NCBI GenBank assembly: GCA_010909165.1 | Contig: VJWM01000007.1 | Span: forward strand, 310,001-374,000 | Source of the DNA: Anthoceros angustus | Taxonomy: Eukaryota; Streptophyta; Anthocerotopsida; Anthocerotales; Anthocerotaceae | DNA length: 64,000 nt | Direction: 5' to 3' | Shown here: positions 11,949-22,077 of the stretch, in pieces | Position numbering within the stretch: position 1 is the stretch's first letter | Layout of the letters: the number at the start of each line of letters is the position of its first letter | Translations under genes and position numbers: made by a program | The notes under the pieces: model-generated | Told to the model about the DNA's origin: nothing | Seen by the model: only the letters and a program-made list of their open reading frames with translations | Databases searched by the model: none

Positions 11949-12658
11949 ATGGAGGAGGAAGGTGCAGTCTTGGGCATTCCGGAGCCGGTTGGCGAGGCTG
12001 AGACTGTGTCCGGTGCTAGGCAAACGCCAACGCGGAAGCCCAAGATCCGGCTGAGGCGATCTGAAAAGGGATTGGTGTGTTTGATCCAAGCCTTGATGGG
12101 TATGCAAGTCATTGTGGAGCTGCGGAAGGACGTGACAATCTCCGGAGTTTTGGAAGAATGCGATGACGCCATGAAGTATTATTCCACTGCTGCCCCAATA
12201 CTTTGTGGGTCCGTTTCCTCGCTATACCATTTGTGTCAATTACATTGTTCCGTGCCTGCAGTGTCCTGATCAAGGATGCCACTACGGAAGATGTGGAGGT
12301 AAGTGTCATGCTTGACGCTCCTCCTCACCCTATCCTGCCACGCACCGTGTACTTCAGTTGACCTGGTGGTGTCCGGCAGGGCGTCCGAAATTCGCTGCCT
12401 ATGGTTTTTGTGAGGGGAAGCAACATTCGGTTTGTGCACATTCCAAAGACCGTGGCTGTATCGGAGGCTATAGAAGCGAGGGTGAGTCCACTTCCCCAAG
12501 AAGCACGCTGTCTGTGCGGGCTGGTAGATAACTCATATTGCCTGTTGCAGCGGTTGATGCTGGATAAAGCAGCGCATGCCTACCTTGGCGGCAGTGGACA
12601 AGCCAATGCGAGTGCGGCCAGGTCGTCTGGCACTGGGAAAGGTTTCCAGAATGAGTAG
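11949..12658 (+). CDS. Sm-like protein, LSM10-like
   Basis: Four exons read by eye: 11949-12175, 12262-12298, 12380-12481 and 12551-12658. They join in phase into 157 residues. An N-terminal extension of about 40 residues precedes the Sm1 motif (LVCLIQALMGMQVIVELR, then SGVLEECDDAMN). A variable loop leads to the Sm2 motif, VRGSNIRFVHIP. The IRFVHIP version and the following helix (VSEAIEARRLMLDKAA) look more like LSM10 than SmD1. LSM10 pairs with LSM11 in the U7 snRNP that processes the 3' ends of replication-dependent histone mRNAs in animals. The role in plants is uncertain, so a general Sm/LSm role in a small RNP is the safer statement. Confidence 0.72.
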
Positions 12659-13035
12659 ATGGACAATCCTTTACTCTCCAGTCAGGTACACTCAATCCTT
12701 TCCAGACCTAGCCGGCTCTCATGAAAGGAATGCGAATCCAGTTACAGCCAAAACTAGCCCCACAGTCTGTGCCAGGCGTTGAGTGGACGGAGGGCCGTTA
12801 GTAGCTGCAGCATTGGTTTTGGGTTCACCTGAAACGCAAACGCCCAAAGGAAAATGTCATGGCTCAGGTGTGGGTGCACACAGGCACCTGAGTTGTTCAA
12901 AGTGGTAACGAATGAGATTACCTGGGGTACAGACACAGCCGGAGGCGAGTGGAATCTGATGTGGGGGGCATGGTGCACAGGAGGAACCTGCCAGAGCAAT
13001 GCTGAAGCTTAGAGACGCGGAATATCTGCCAACCT
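12659..13035. other. convergent 3' spacer
   Basis: This lies between the stop codons of the LSM10-like (+) and LRR (-) genes and should hold both 3' UTRs. I see no ORF or repeat in it. Confidence 0.5.
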
Positions 13036-15338
13036 TTAGTCCAGCTGCAAAGGCGGGCTGTGTGGAAGACTACCGCCCTTCGTCAGACTCAAAAAGGTCC
13101 GACAGTTCAGAGATCGTTGGCATTTCGCTGGTGAGTCGTCCTCCGCCTCCGTGACGTTGTCGAAGCAGTTCTCCTTGTACCCTCTTTGGTGGAAGCAATG
13201 GAGCACAGCTGAATAATGAATAGTAGACAAGCAGTTCAGCATGTAGACGAGGAGGATTAGAGTAGGGGCTTACAACATGCCGTCCTCTTGGCCATAGGTT
13301 GGATAAGGTCCGGTAAGAAAGTTACACTTGAGGTTCCTGCATTGTGTTAGCTCCTTCGTCAGACACCTGTGCTTGGAATCACGCAACTGGCAGCGCAAAA
13401 GACCAACTTACAGCTTCTTGTATTTCTGAAGATCGAACTTGGGGAACGGGCCTTGAAACTCATTGTTGTACAACTCTCTGTAAACCGAGCCAGTCCGGGG
13501 AAGGAGTTAGGTCTCGTAGGTGGGTACTCCAACTGATTCAGCGCTAAGGCCATCCAAATCGATCCTCACATTTGGACAAGGCTCGGAATGTTGAACAGCC
13601 AAGTAGGCAAATCCCCCGAGAGGGAGTTCTTGAACATTTGCCTGTTTTCCCCCATGGGGGAACGTTAGGTCGGTGCCTGTGGATCTGCGGCAGTGAGATT
13701 GGAATGGAAGGCAAGGCAATGCAATAATAACTCACAGAACAGCCAAGCTTGTAAGAGACTGCCACGAGTCTGGAATAGGTCCTGTCAAAGTGTTTGTCTG
13801 TAAGGTACTGCACAGCCAAGAAGCACTCATGAGTCTCATTACAGGCTACATGTGTACACGCAAGGAAACAACCAACAATAATACGAGCATGCATGTGGTG
13901 GTTGAAGCCTTACAGCTTCTGAAGGTTCACAAGACTTCCAAAGCTGCTGGGAAGGCCACCGTAAAGATCACAGGTGTGCAGGTTCCTGGCATCGTTGTAC
14001 CAAACCAGTGAAACCATGCACGCACTGCACTGAAGGGAACGGAATGGGATGGACAGAAAATGAGGAAGGTTTCCAGAAGCTTACAAGTAGGTCAGCCTTG
14101 TCAATTTACCGATGTCAGAAGGAATTTGGGAGTTGAAGGAGTTATTCCACATCGTCCTGAATGAGACAAGCTTGCCCAGCCGCATGTCAGAGACTAGTCC
14201 CAAGGGCTGCTTCAACGCCGAAAGGAACAGGCACGCAAGATCAGGGGAGTGTATAATTCACAGTTCCGTCAAGTTGGACAGTGTCGTAAGTTCGGGGGGG
14301 ATAGGCCCCGTCAGTGAGTTGTTGCCCAAGTACCTGCCGCAAGGTGACAGAGCATTGAGGGTTGTAGCAACCCGGAATAGCTAGCAGTACGCTAGTGAAG
14401 TGCAAATTGCACCCACCACTCACTCACTCACTCACAATGTCTCAAGATTTCGAAGATTGCCAATTCCTGAGGGAATCTGTCCTACCAAGTTGGCATTATC
14501 CAGCTTCCTGACATCCATTCACGGAACTGGTCAAGGCAGAGGCAGAGGGTGGGTACATGTACACATGCAGGTATCATGGGCTGCAACTCACAAGTTCACG
14601 AGGCTAGTCAGACCCAGCAGCACGTCCGGAAATGTGGTATCCAGAGGGTTGAAAGTGAGGTACCTGGTGACACAGCCAAGCCATACACGTCAGGAAGGTG
14701 CATCAACACACGCACCGTAGCCTCCAGACACATGGATGGGCCAAGCAACACTGACAGGGTCTGAAGACTGGTGAGCATGGCCAGCTCCTGGGGCCAGGGG
14801 CCGGTGATGGCATTCCAGCCCAGGTTGCCAGTGATGGTGATATCAACGTAGTTGCTCAGGTCCAGCACAAGCAGGGAGGGCAGCTGGGCAATCTGCGGCG
14901 GTATCGGGCCCACCAAGCCCCGGTTCGTGAGATTCCTGAGACCCACAGACACACCAACAGGGAGCCCCTTACAGCCTGACCGTGCACATTGCAGAGCTCA
15001 TTACAAACGGGATGCTGCTCGTGATTGCAGTACAGGGAGATGACGTTGCGGTTGCTGGAGTCACAAGTTACGCCTTCCCAGGCGCCGGCGCCGCACGGGT
15101 CGCCCCCAGCAGTCCAGGAGGGGAAGGCCGCCTGCCATTTCTGCATCATAGCGTACAGAGCGTCTCCTGCTCCCAACAGCAAGCGCAGATTTGAAGATTC
15201 AGGCCTTCAAGAGCGTGCCGGCAAACCAGGCTACCCAACTTCAGTTGCCGTCTTTTCACCTTGCGGGGTTGCATCGACTTGGCCTGCCAGGAGGAGAGTG
15301 ACGGAAGCCAGCAGCAGGCATCCCTTGAGCCAGGCCAT
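13036..15338 (-). CDS. secreted leucine-rich-repeat protein (LRR receptor-like, no kinase seen)
   Basis: Exon 1 (15338-15260) encodes a signal peptide, MAWLKGCLLLASVTLLLAGQ. Exon 2 (from 15166) encodes an LRR N-terminal cap with ALYAMMQKWQAAFPSW and GDPCGAGAWEGVTCD. After it, short exons encode about one plant-type LRR each: LVGPIPPQIAQLPSLLVLDL, LTFNPLDTTFPDVLLGLTSL, NANLVGQIPSGIGNLRNLET, LGNNSLTGPIPPELTTLSNL, NSFNSQIPSDIGKLTRLTYL, a GGLPSSFGSLVNLQ repeat, TNTLTGPIPDSWQSLTSLAV and NNEFQGPFPKFD. The last exon reads NCFDNVTEAEDDSPAKC and stops at 13036. One-LRR-per-exon architecture is common in plant LRR-RLK genes. There is no transmembrane segment or kinase domain before the stop, so it looks extracellular: an LRR-only protein or a receptor that lost its kinase. 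Exon borders are approximate. Confidence 0.8.
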
Positions 15339-17027
15339 CTGCAGGCAGCTGCCCGAGTTGCTACAAACAGACGCCATCGAACGCACAGCACGACCGTGTA
15401 GCGAGCCTCACTGGAACCTTTGTATCGATCCACCCATGACCCACAGTTGACTTGGCAATGGGGTCGCCCAACAAACAACTAACTTCACACACACACAAAC
15501 CCACAGACCTTAGGAGACTTCACGCACACTGGATTTTGTTTTTTTTATAAATTTGATATTTTGAAAATATCAAAACAAACCTTGGGGGAGAAATCTTCAC
15601 ACATACTAGATATCCATTATGCAAATCCTCGATCCGATTCCCTGTAACAAATTTTAACGGAATAAAAGCTAAAAAGGAGTCCCTTAAATCGATGCCCATT
15701 CAGCAAATCCTCGATCCGATATTTTTTGACAACACAAAGCAACTCGATCATAGGTGTCCTTAGACCGAGTCCTCACTAGCCGTCTTCTTCTGTGTAAGAG
15801 CATGGACCGAGTCCTCTCTAGCGGTCTTCTCCTTTGTGAGAGAATAGATATTACGGGAATGGACACCATGTCTTCTAAGGGTGTGATACTCTGGAGCAAG
15901 TCATGCTAAGAAAACATACACAACATTAACAACAACAATATTTGTATTTATATTCGTTAAGGATGGAGGCACCAGCATCGGACAAAAATGGTACACTTGT
16001 GAAGTAGCAGAAGAAAGCGTATAGTACACATTCGTGTATCTCACTACGTTTGAATTAGAGAGACTCAAATGGTAACTAAAAAACTAATGCAAAGCGAAGG
16101 CAAAGACAAAAAAACCATCAGCGTATCTCTACGAAATAAAGCTACTTGACTTGCAGCACGAGTAGCCTTAAAAGTAGGTATTGTCTTTTTCGTCCATGTA
16201 TTGTCATTGAAGTGCCATAAGATCCTCGCTAATGTATAGTCTTATGTCCCAAAGAGTAGTCCTTGTCTTCAACACCTGAAGACGATCTTCTAAGGAGCGA
16301 AAAATCACCAAAATCTCTTCCAAGCCAGAAGGCACGTGAAATTGTCACATCCACTTTAAGCAGACTGAGAAACTCCTATAAACACTCGTAATTGGTGACG
16401 TCATCGAGTCTTTATTAGATTATGATAATTGAAGAAAATTCCCAAGGTGGTTTCAACCATGAACAAACTATGTAGGTATCACATCACTTCGGCATCTTTG
16501 TAAGATTACATTACCTAGTTGGAAATACAATTAATAGTTCATCTACTTCATAAAGAGAACCTTTAACAAGGACTAAAATCAGGCTTAAATTTGGAGCTAA
16601 TTCTATCTAGGTATTCTATTTCTCCTTTTTTAATATTTTTGATCTTATATAATAACAATAATACCCAGTTCTTTTACGATGTCTTGGTCAATTTTCTTAC
16701 AATATTATAGGGAGAGCTCTCGAAGTAGTGTGGCGCCCGAAAAGTTTTGATGTAATCATCTGTTAACCAGTTAGTTTCTACTTTGGAGTTGCTTGTGATT
16801 ACAATCGATACAAAACATGTTATATAACAATCATATTTTTTTCATCTTGTAAGTTATATCTCACATGACCTATTGTTTTTAGATTTCATCTTTTGTGTTT
16901 GTGTTGTGAAGCGACTTGCTCCTTAGGTCGGAGTACCCCAATTTGACTTTTTTTCTTTTTTTAGTGTATCCAAAATATTCTATTTTATATGGAAAAAAAA
17001 AGAAAGCTTACCATGAGTGTAAGACAT
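15339..17027. other. AT-rich intergenic spacer
   Basis: No credible gene. Small imperfect repeats occur: GCAAATCCTCGATCCGAT near 15620 and 15702, and a motif of about 30 bp starting GACCGAGTCCTC at 15764 and 15809. AT content rises sharply beyond about 15500. Confidence 0.5.
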
Positions 17028-17754
17028 CTAACCTTTCATATGTCGTAGAGTTCCGGAAGCAGCACCAGATGGGAGATGATAACTTAACGAAGCGGTTGTG
17101 AGACCCGTTCCAGCTTTCTTAGCTGGTTTAGTAGCTGAGCACGAGTTTTTATGATGACCAAAAGCCTTCGGGGTGAACCTTCTATCGCAATGAGGACACT
17201 TCTCAAGTGTTTGTTGAAATTGTTTGAAAGCTCTGTAAACAACAACAAATCTATTAGCAAGTATGCGGTTAATTCACACACTATCATTTTTCCTACATAT
17301 GGTTAACTTTTTTCAAAATATGATAAACGTAAAGACCAAGGTATAAAAAAAATTCTTAGCAGTTTATTATCATACTCCTCATTTAGATCGTCAATCTGTT
17401 GTGCTGTGGCACCCCCTTTTCGTATAGCAATAGGAATTTCAGAAGTTGCTTTAGGTGGCAAAGGTAGAGGACGACGCTCCTTCTTTGGTTTCTTTTCTTC
17501 TTCAGCTAACCACTTCTTTTGACATTGAGGTATATGTATTGGTAAACTGGTAAGTTAATTTATGCGAAATTATTAAGTTCGAGAGTGCAGTTGATCACTT
17601 GTAACTCAATTCAAGAAGGCAATCAATTACATAAACATAAAACTTTCAAAGAAGGTCGTAAATACCTTCTGCTTCCAAACTCACGTCCACATAGATAGCA
17701 CATCAACATGCGAGGACGTTTACTCGAATCGCCGCCTACTTTTATATCCATCAT
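17028..17754 (-). CDS. C2HC-type zinc-finger protein, ZNF474/ZC2HC1-like
   Basis: Three exons (17754-17666, 17546-17376, 17232-17028) join in phase into 154 residues. The first finger spans the exon 1/2 junction: CYLCGREFG, then LPIHIPQC and KKW, giving C-x2-C...H-x3-C. A basic, Pro-rich linker (KERRPLPLPPKA) follows. DDLNEEAFKQF leads to the second finger, CPHCDRRFTPKAF, then HHKNSC. Two such fingers with an LNEEAF-type linker are typical of the ZNF474/ZC2HC1 family. In animals this family is largely testis- or cilia-linked; a role in flagellated sperm would fit a seedless plant but is inference. The gene stands alone in AT-rich DNA. The exons are individually short, so it is easily missed. 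Confidence 0.75.
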
Positions 17755-18898
17755 TGTATACGCTTCACGAATTCATTAGTTAGAAAAAATATGGCCGTTC
17801 TTCATGGAGCTTCCACAACAAGTAGTGTGATCCAAGATGCCCTTCCTCAAATTGCCCTTGCTGTGGCATGAAGTATGTTGACAACTAACAAGGGCAAATT
17901 GTGACCTATTACATATTGTCGGTATTTTCATCAGAAATATGACATTCTCATTCTACAAAATATTTTGTGCAAACATGATTGATGCCTGAGAATTTTGTCA
18001 TATGACAACTTCACAAAGTTATAGAATACATCTTTTCATGGTGTGATCTCATCACAAATATAGTTCTCCTATTGCCATCATAAGCACATCATTTTTGATA
18101 CCTTGCTATTCAAACTTTAATAATAATATTTTTATTTTAAGGTAATTTACTTATTAATAATAATTAACTTGTTTTGGTATAAGTAGTGAATCCCTGTCTT
18201 TATTTCTTTGTCCACAAAATTTCCTCCTCTTAATCTCTTTATGTACTATCAATACCAATTTCTTTATATTAGTATGGTATCTAATATCATAAAAAATTTA
18301 TTATCATCAATAATATATTTTTAAAATAATAATATAAATACGCAATTTATTAATAAAATAAATAAGGTTACTGTGAACAGTAATATTCATAATTAAGATG
18401 AATATTATATTTTATATTTTATATATTCAATATTTTCATGTTAATTTTCACTTATGCATGAGCAATAACAGCAAGGTGACAACAAGGGAGAAATGTATGC
18501 ACACATATAACTTGATTGTTAACTAGGGCGTTTTAAATGTGCTTCATATAAGTTTTTACCATTGCTTTGCTAATTTTCTTCAATTATTTACTACAGTGAT
18601 ACTATTAGAATAATATTAAAGAATAGAGAGAAACTATTTAGATGATATCTACAACATTAAGACCTTTTCTTTTTTTCAATATTTATAGTTAAATAATTGG
18701 TATTTAATTAAAACTATTTACATAAATAAGTACTTTAAAAATAATGAATACTATTAGAGAGCACGAATTTAGGAGAAATACAATAGCAAGAAAAGAATTG
18801 ATGTCCATTTCCACTAGACTAACGAAACACTCAAATAGCAACATGATTTACGTATGTGTTTGCATCAAAATATTTCTTGATTTAAATTTCTAATTCAA
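17755..18898. other. AT-rich intergenic spacer
   Basis: Very AT-rich, with many short poly-A/T and ATTAT-like runs at 18100-18800. I see no gene or element. Confidence 0.5.
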
Positions 18899-19594
18899 AT
18901 GATGGATTTGTTGGAAACCATTTGCAAAGAAACTATGGCTGAAGACGTAGATAAAGATATCAAGGTTGAAAACAACTTATGTGAAAAAAGAATCCATCTT
19001 GTTGATAGAAAATGCTTCAAACATGTAGAAAGGTCAGAAAATAAGACTGTACAATCCTTGTGTACACCAATTATAGAGCCACTTATTCCAATTTCTTGGG
19101 AAGTAATAGAAGTAGGGCAAACGAATTTAGCAAGTCGTCGTAGAGATCTTAATATGTTTTTTTTCAAGAATTCAGAGTTATGTGTTTTCATATTTCTTGC
19201 GGAGAACAATAATAATGAAGACAAAGATATAGCAAAGATAGTACAAAATATGTTATCAAAGTATTTTGGACTCGCAAATGATGCTGTCCATCAAATGTGG
19301 ACAATTGGAAAAGCAGATTTGTACGGATCTAGATGCCTTGTCGTGCAATTTGTCTCCCAAAAAGATCGAAGGCATGTTCTTGATAATCGAATAAGCTTGT
19401 GTGGTACCAATATAGCTATTTTTGAAGATTTGACACAGAATGTCTATTGTCGTAGAAATGCATACCGCTCATACGACAGTCGACCACGAATATGGCCAGA
19501 AGAATCTCCGTCCTATATGGTTGAATATCAAAAAATGAAGGAAGCCAAGCAACAACGTACGTACACATTTATGCGAAGTCAAAAGAGTCTATAA
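18899..19594 (+). CDS. orphan ORF, possibly a LINE ORF1-like relic
   Basis: This uninterrupted 231-residue frame lies in AT-rich DNA where long ORFs are unlikely by chance. I do not recognise it with confidence. The middle (DIAKIVQNMLSKYFGL, then AVHQMWTIGKADLYG and CLVVQFVSQKDRRHVLDN, then GTNIAIFEDLT) has the shape of the nucleic-acid-binding RRM/C-terminal region of L1-type ORF1 proteins, where a KF-x-KDR segment is followed by ED(L/F)T. No endonuclease or reverse transcriptase is adjacent. The start could be either of the paired Met codons. It could be a domesticated ORF1, a transposon remnant, or an unrelated lineage-specific gene. Confidence 0.45.
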   Translation: MMDLLETICKETMAEDVDKDIKVENNLCEKRIHLVDRKCFKHVERSENKTVQSLCTPIIEPLIPISWEVIEVGQTNLASRRRDLNMFFFKNSELCVFIFLAENNNNEDKDIAKIVQNMLSKYFGLANDAVHQMWTIGKADLYGSRCLVVQFVSQKDRRHVLDNRISLCGTNIAIFEDLTQNVYCRRNAYRSYDSRPRIWPEESPSYMVEYQKMKEAKQQRTYTFMRSQKSL

Positions 19595-20425
19595 ATTAAA
19601 AGATACCAAGAGTTATAGGTAATACACAATATCACTGTTTAATAACATAAATTCTCAAATTCTTAATCTTGAATGCTAGTCTTTTAGTTCCAACACACTA
19701 GTTCTAAGCTCTTTCGTTTGTTTTGATTTATGCAAATATTATGTGCTGTATTGAGGAATTACCCACAATAAGGAAGGCCAAGACATATTTTGAGATTCTT
19801 TAATGCCTTTGAGGGACAATACTATTTTTTAAGGTAAATATTTTATTAAGTGGCTCAAAAGTCATTATTAAGTGACTTCTCAATATGTCACACCACTCCC
19901 ATGAGATTGGATGACATCTAGCGGCCTTTTATTCTTTCCTTGTTATTTCTAATTGCTCCTATCTTTTCACTTGAGATGAGCAATGTTGGTGAGACACATG
20001 CGTCTTCCACTTCGGGTGTTATTTAATTTTTTTTATATACCTAATTTTTCTTGAGGCATGCTTGAAGAAACTCACATAATCTTAGCTCATCTTTGTTCCA
20101 TTATATATGACTTCCTCATACTTGAGCTATTTACTTTGAAGCAATACATATATCTTCTCTCAAAGATAATCATTGTGCTTCAAAAATTGACCATGGCATG
20201 AGAGGTTTCCATGAATGAAGAAAGAGCGCCACAATAAAAGTCAAAGAGCTTCTAAGAAACTGACACAGAGAGATTTGTCTACCTCATGAACAAAGAAAGA
20301 GCTTCACGCCAAAGGCTAAAGAAGGATATGACCTTAGCTGATTCCTAAAGCTCTGTTATCTATTGTTATATTTTTATTTAATATGAAAAATATTTTACAA
20401 TTAATGAAGGAGTCACTGCATAGCT
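19595..20425. other. AT-rich intergenic spacer
   Basis: I see no ORF, RNA gene or mobile element. Confidence 0.5.
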
Positions 20426-20643
20426 CTCATATGCTGAATGAACTTTGTAAGCCTAAACATTCTTGCCAAAAATTTAAGTTATGTCTATCTTTGTTTAAGT
20501 TTTTATAGGGAATGTGGAGACTTTATAAAAAGAACTCATATGCTGAATGAACTTTGTAAGCCTAAACATTCTTGCCAAAAATTTAAGTTATGTCTATCTT
20601 TGTTTAAGTTTTTATAGGGAATGTGGAGACTTTATAAAAAGAA
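20426..20643. repeat. tandem duplication, 2 x 109 bp
   Basis: A 109-bp unit beginning CTCATATGCTGAATGAAC is repeated head to tail with essentially no differences, which indicates a very recent duplication. Confidence 0.95.
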
Positions 20644-20649
20644 CGAGAA

Positions 20650-20751
20650 GGGAAATCCCATATACCCCCAGACCAAAGGGGATGAGAAATCCCATATACC
20701 CCCAGACCAAAGGGGATGAGAAATCCCATCCACCCCCAGACGAAAGGGGAC
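20650..20751. repeat. tandem repeat, 3 x 34 bp
   Basis: Three units of about 34 bp read GAGAAATCCCATATACCCCC followed by AGACCAAAGGGGAT. The third unit has diverged slightly. They adjoin the 109-bp duplication and form a GC-rich island in AT-rich DNA. Confidence 0.92.
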
Positions 20752-22077
20752 AACCCACGATGGGGAACCAGGCCGGGGGGCGTGCCCCTGCACTAATGTA
20801 CCCTATAACCCCCAACCGCCCAAGTTTTTATATAGGTGGGTATAAGAATAGTTTTATATTAGATTTACACTTTGTGGTTGATAGTTTGCAAAAACTTGTG
20901 AAAGAGCTTTATGAAGGCACAAAGGAGCCTACCATTGTGATAATATCTCCTTAAGACTGTGTTTCTATGTGCACCTGTATAGTGCCATACAGGCTTAAAA
21001 CCTATCCTACTCACGCATATGCATACATATCTTAACAACCATCTCACTTCCACTTTGTTATAATTCTGTCTGATATTAAAAATCATCCCTCTGACGTTTC
21101 CACATGGCAAATCAACAGTATTACGTTTCAAAGCAAGCTACTCGAAGTTTTTGTTATCGAAGATGTTATGGATATTTCTAAGCGTACATATTTCAAACCT
21201 TTCATTCATATTTTGAAACAAGTGCAAGGTTCAAGGTGCATCTAGGTGATCCAAATGAGATCAATAAGCTTTTCTATATGGGCTTGGTTGAACTTAGTAG
21301 CCCCCTTGTTTCTCCTATGCTATGATGGTTCCCCCTCATGAAAATCCATGGGACACATAGCTGATAGAAGAACAACAAATATTTATATCTATAGGATCCA
21401 GGCCATAGATGGGCACACAGAGAACCATGATATACACTTCAAATACATCACTAAGCTTCATCACTTATGTAACATATCGTGGCAATTCAACTCCATAGTA
21501 GCTGGTTTTTTAACTGTCACAGTTCGCGTACCTCTTGTCAAAGTGCATGTGAACGGTAGGAGGTAGGCGTACCTGGACTGGGTACGTCGGAAGTAATGAC
21601 GAGAGTGTGGCGGCACCGGGATCCCCAAAGCCGTTATTAATATAAAAAGAATAAACCAGCCAACGTATCTCTCGAACTCTGGAACTCGCTCTTCCCCCCA
21701 AAGCCCGGTTTGAAATGCAGCGAAGACTGTCATCTTGACAGGCCCTGACCGGCAGCGGAAGAAGGGCCGCTCTTTCATCATAACAGGCGCTACAAGCCGT
21801 CAATTTGACAGGCGGTACAGGCGTGGACTCCCCTCGTCTCGTCTCGTCTCCTCGCCCCCGGAGTGCCGTTGCCCGCCATCTTTCGAACGGATCCTTTCCC
21901 CGAGCTCGGTGGATGAGGCGTGCAAACGTCTCACTGCTCGCCATTCTTGCCCTGGGCACCTTGCAACCTTGCCTGGACTCGGCTCCGCTGTGCTTGCACT
22001 CCGCTGCACTGCATTGCCCTGCTTCCACCTCCATGTGCTTTTTTTCAAGATAGCCAAGCCTGCCTGGTAGCGCCAAA
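20752..22077. other. intergenic spacer and upstream region of the HNH/SANT gene
   Basis: AT-rich to about 21550, then GC-rich up to the ATG at 22078. The GC-rich part probably holds the promoter and 5' UTR of the next gene. Its antisense 188-residue ORF shows no recognisable domain. Confidence 0.5.

Noticed and set aside
21510-22076. 188-codon ORF upstream of the HNH/SANT gene
   Set aside because: Mixed composition, no motif, and it overlaps the likely promoter and 5' UTR of the next gene.
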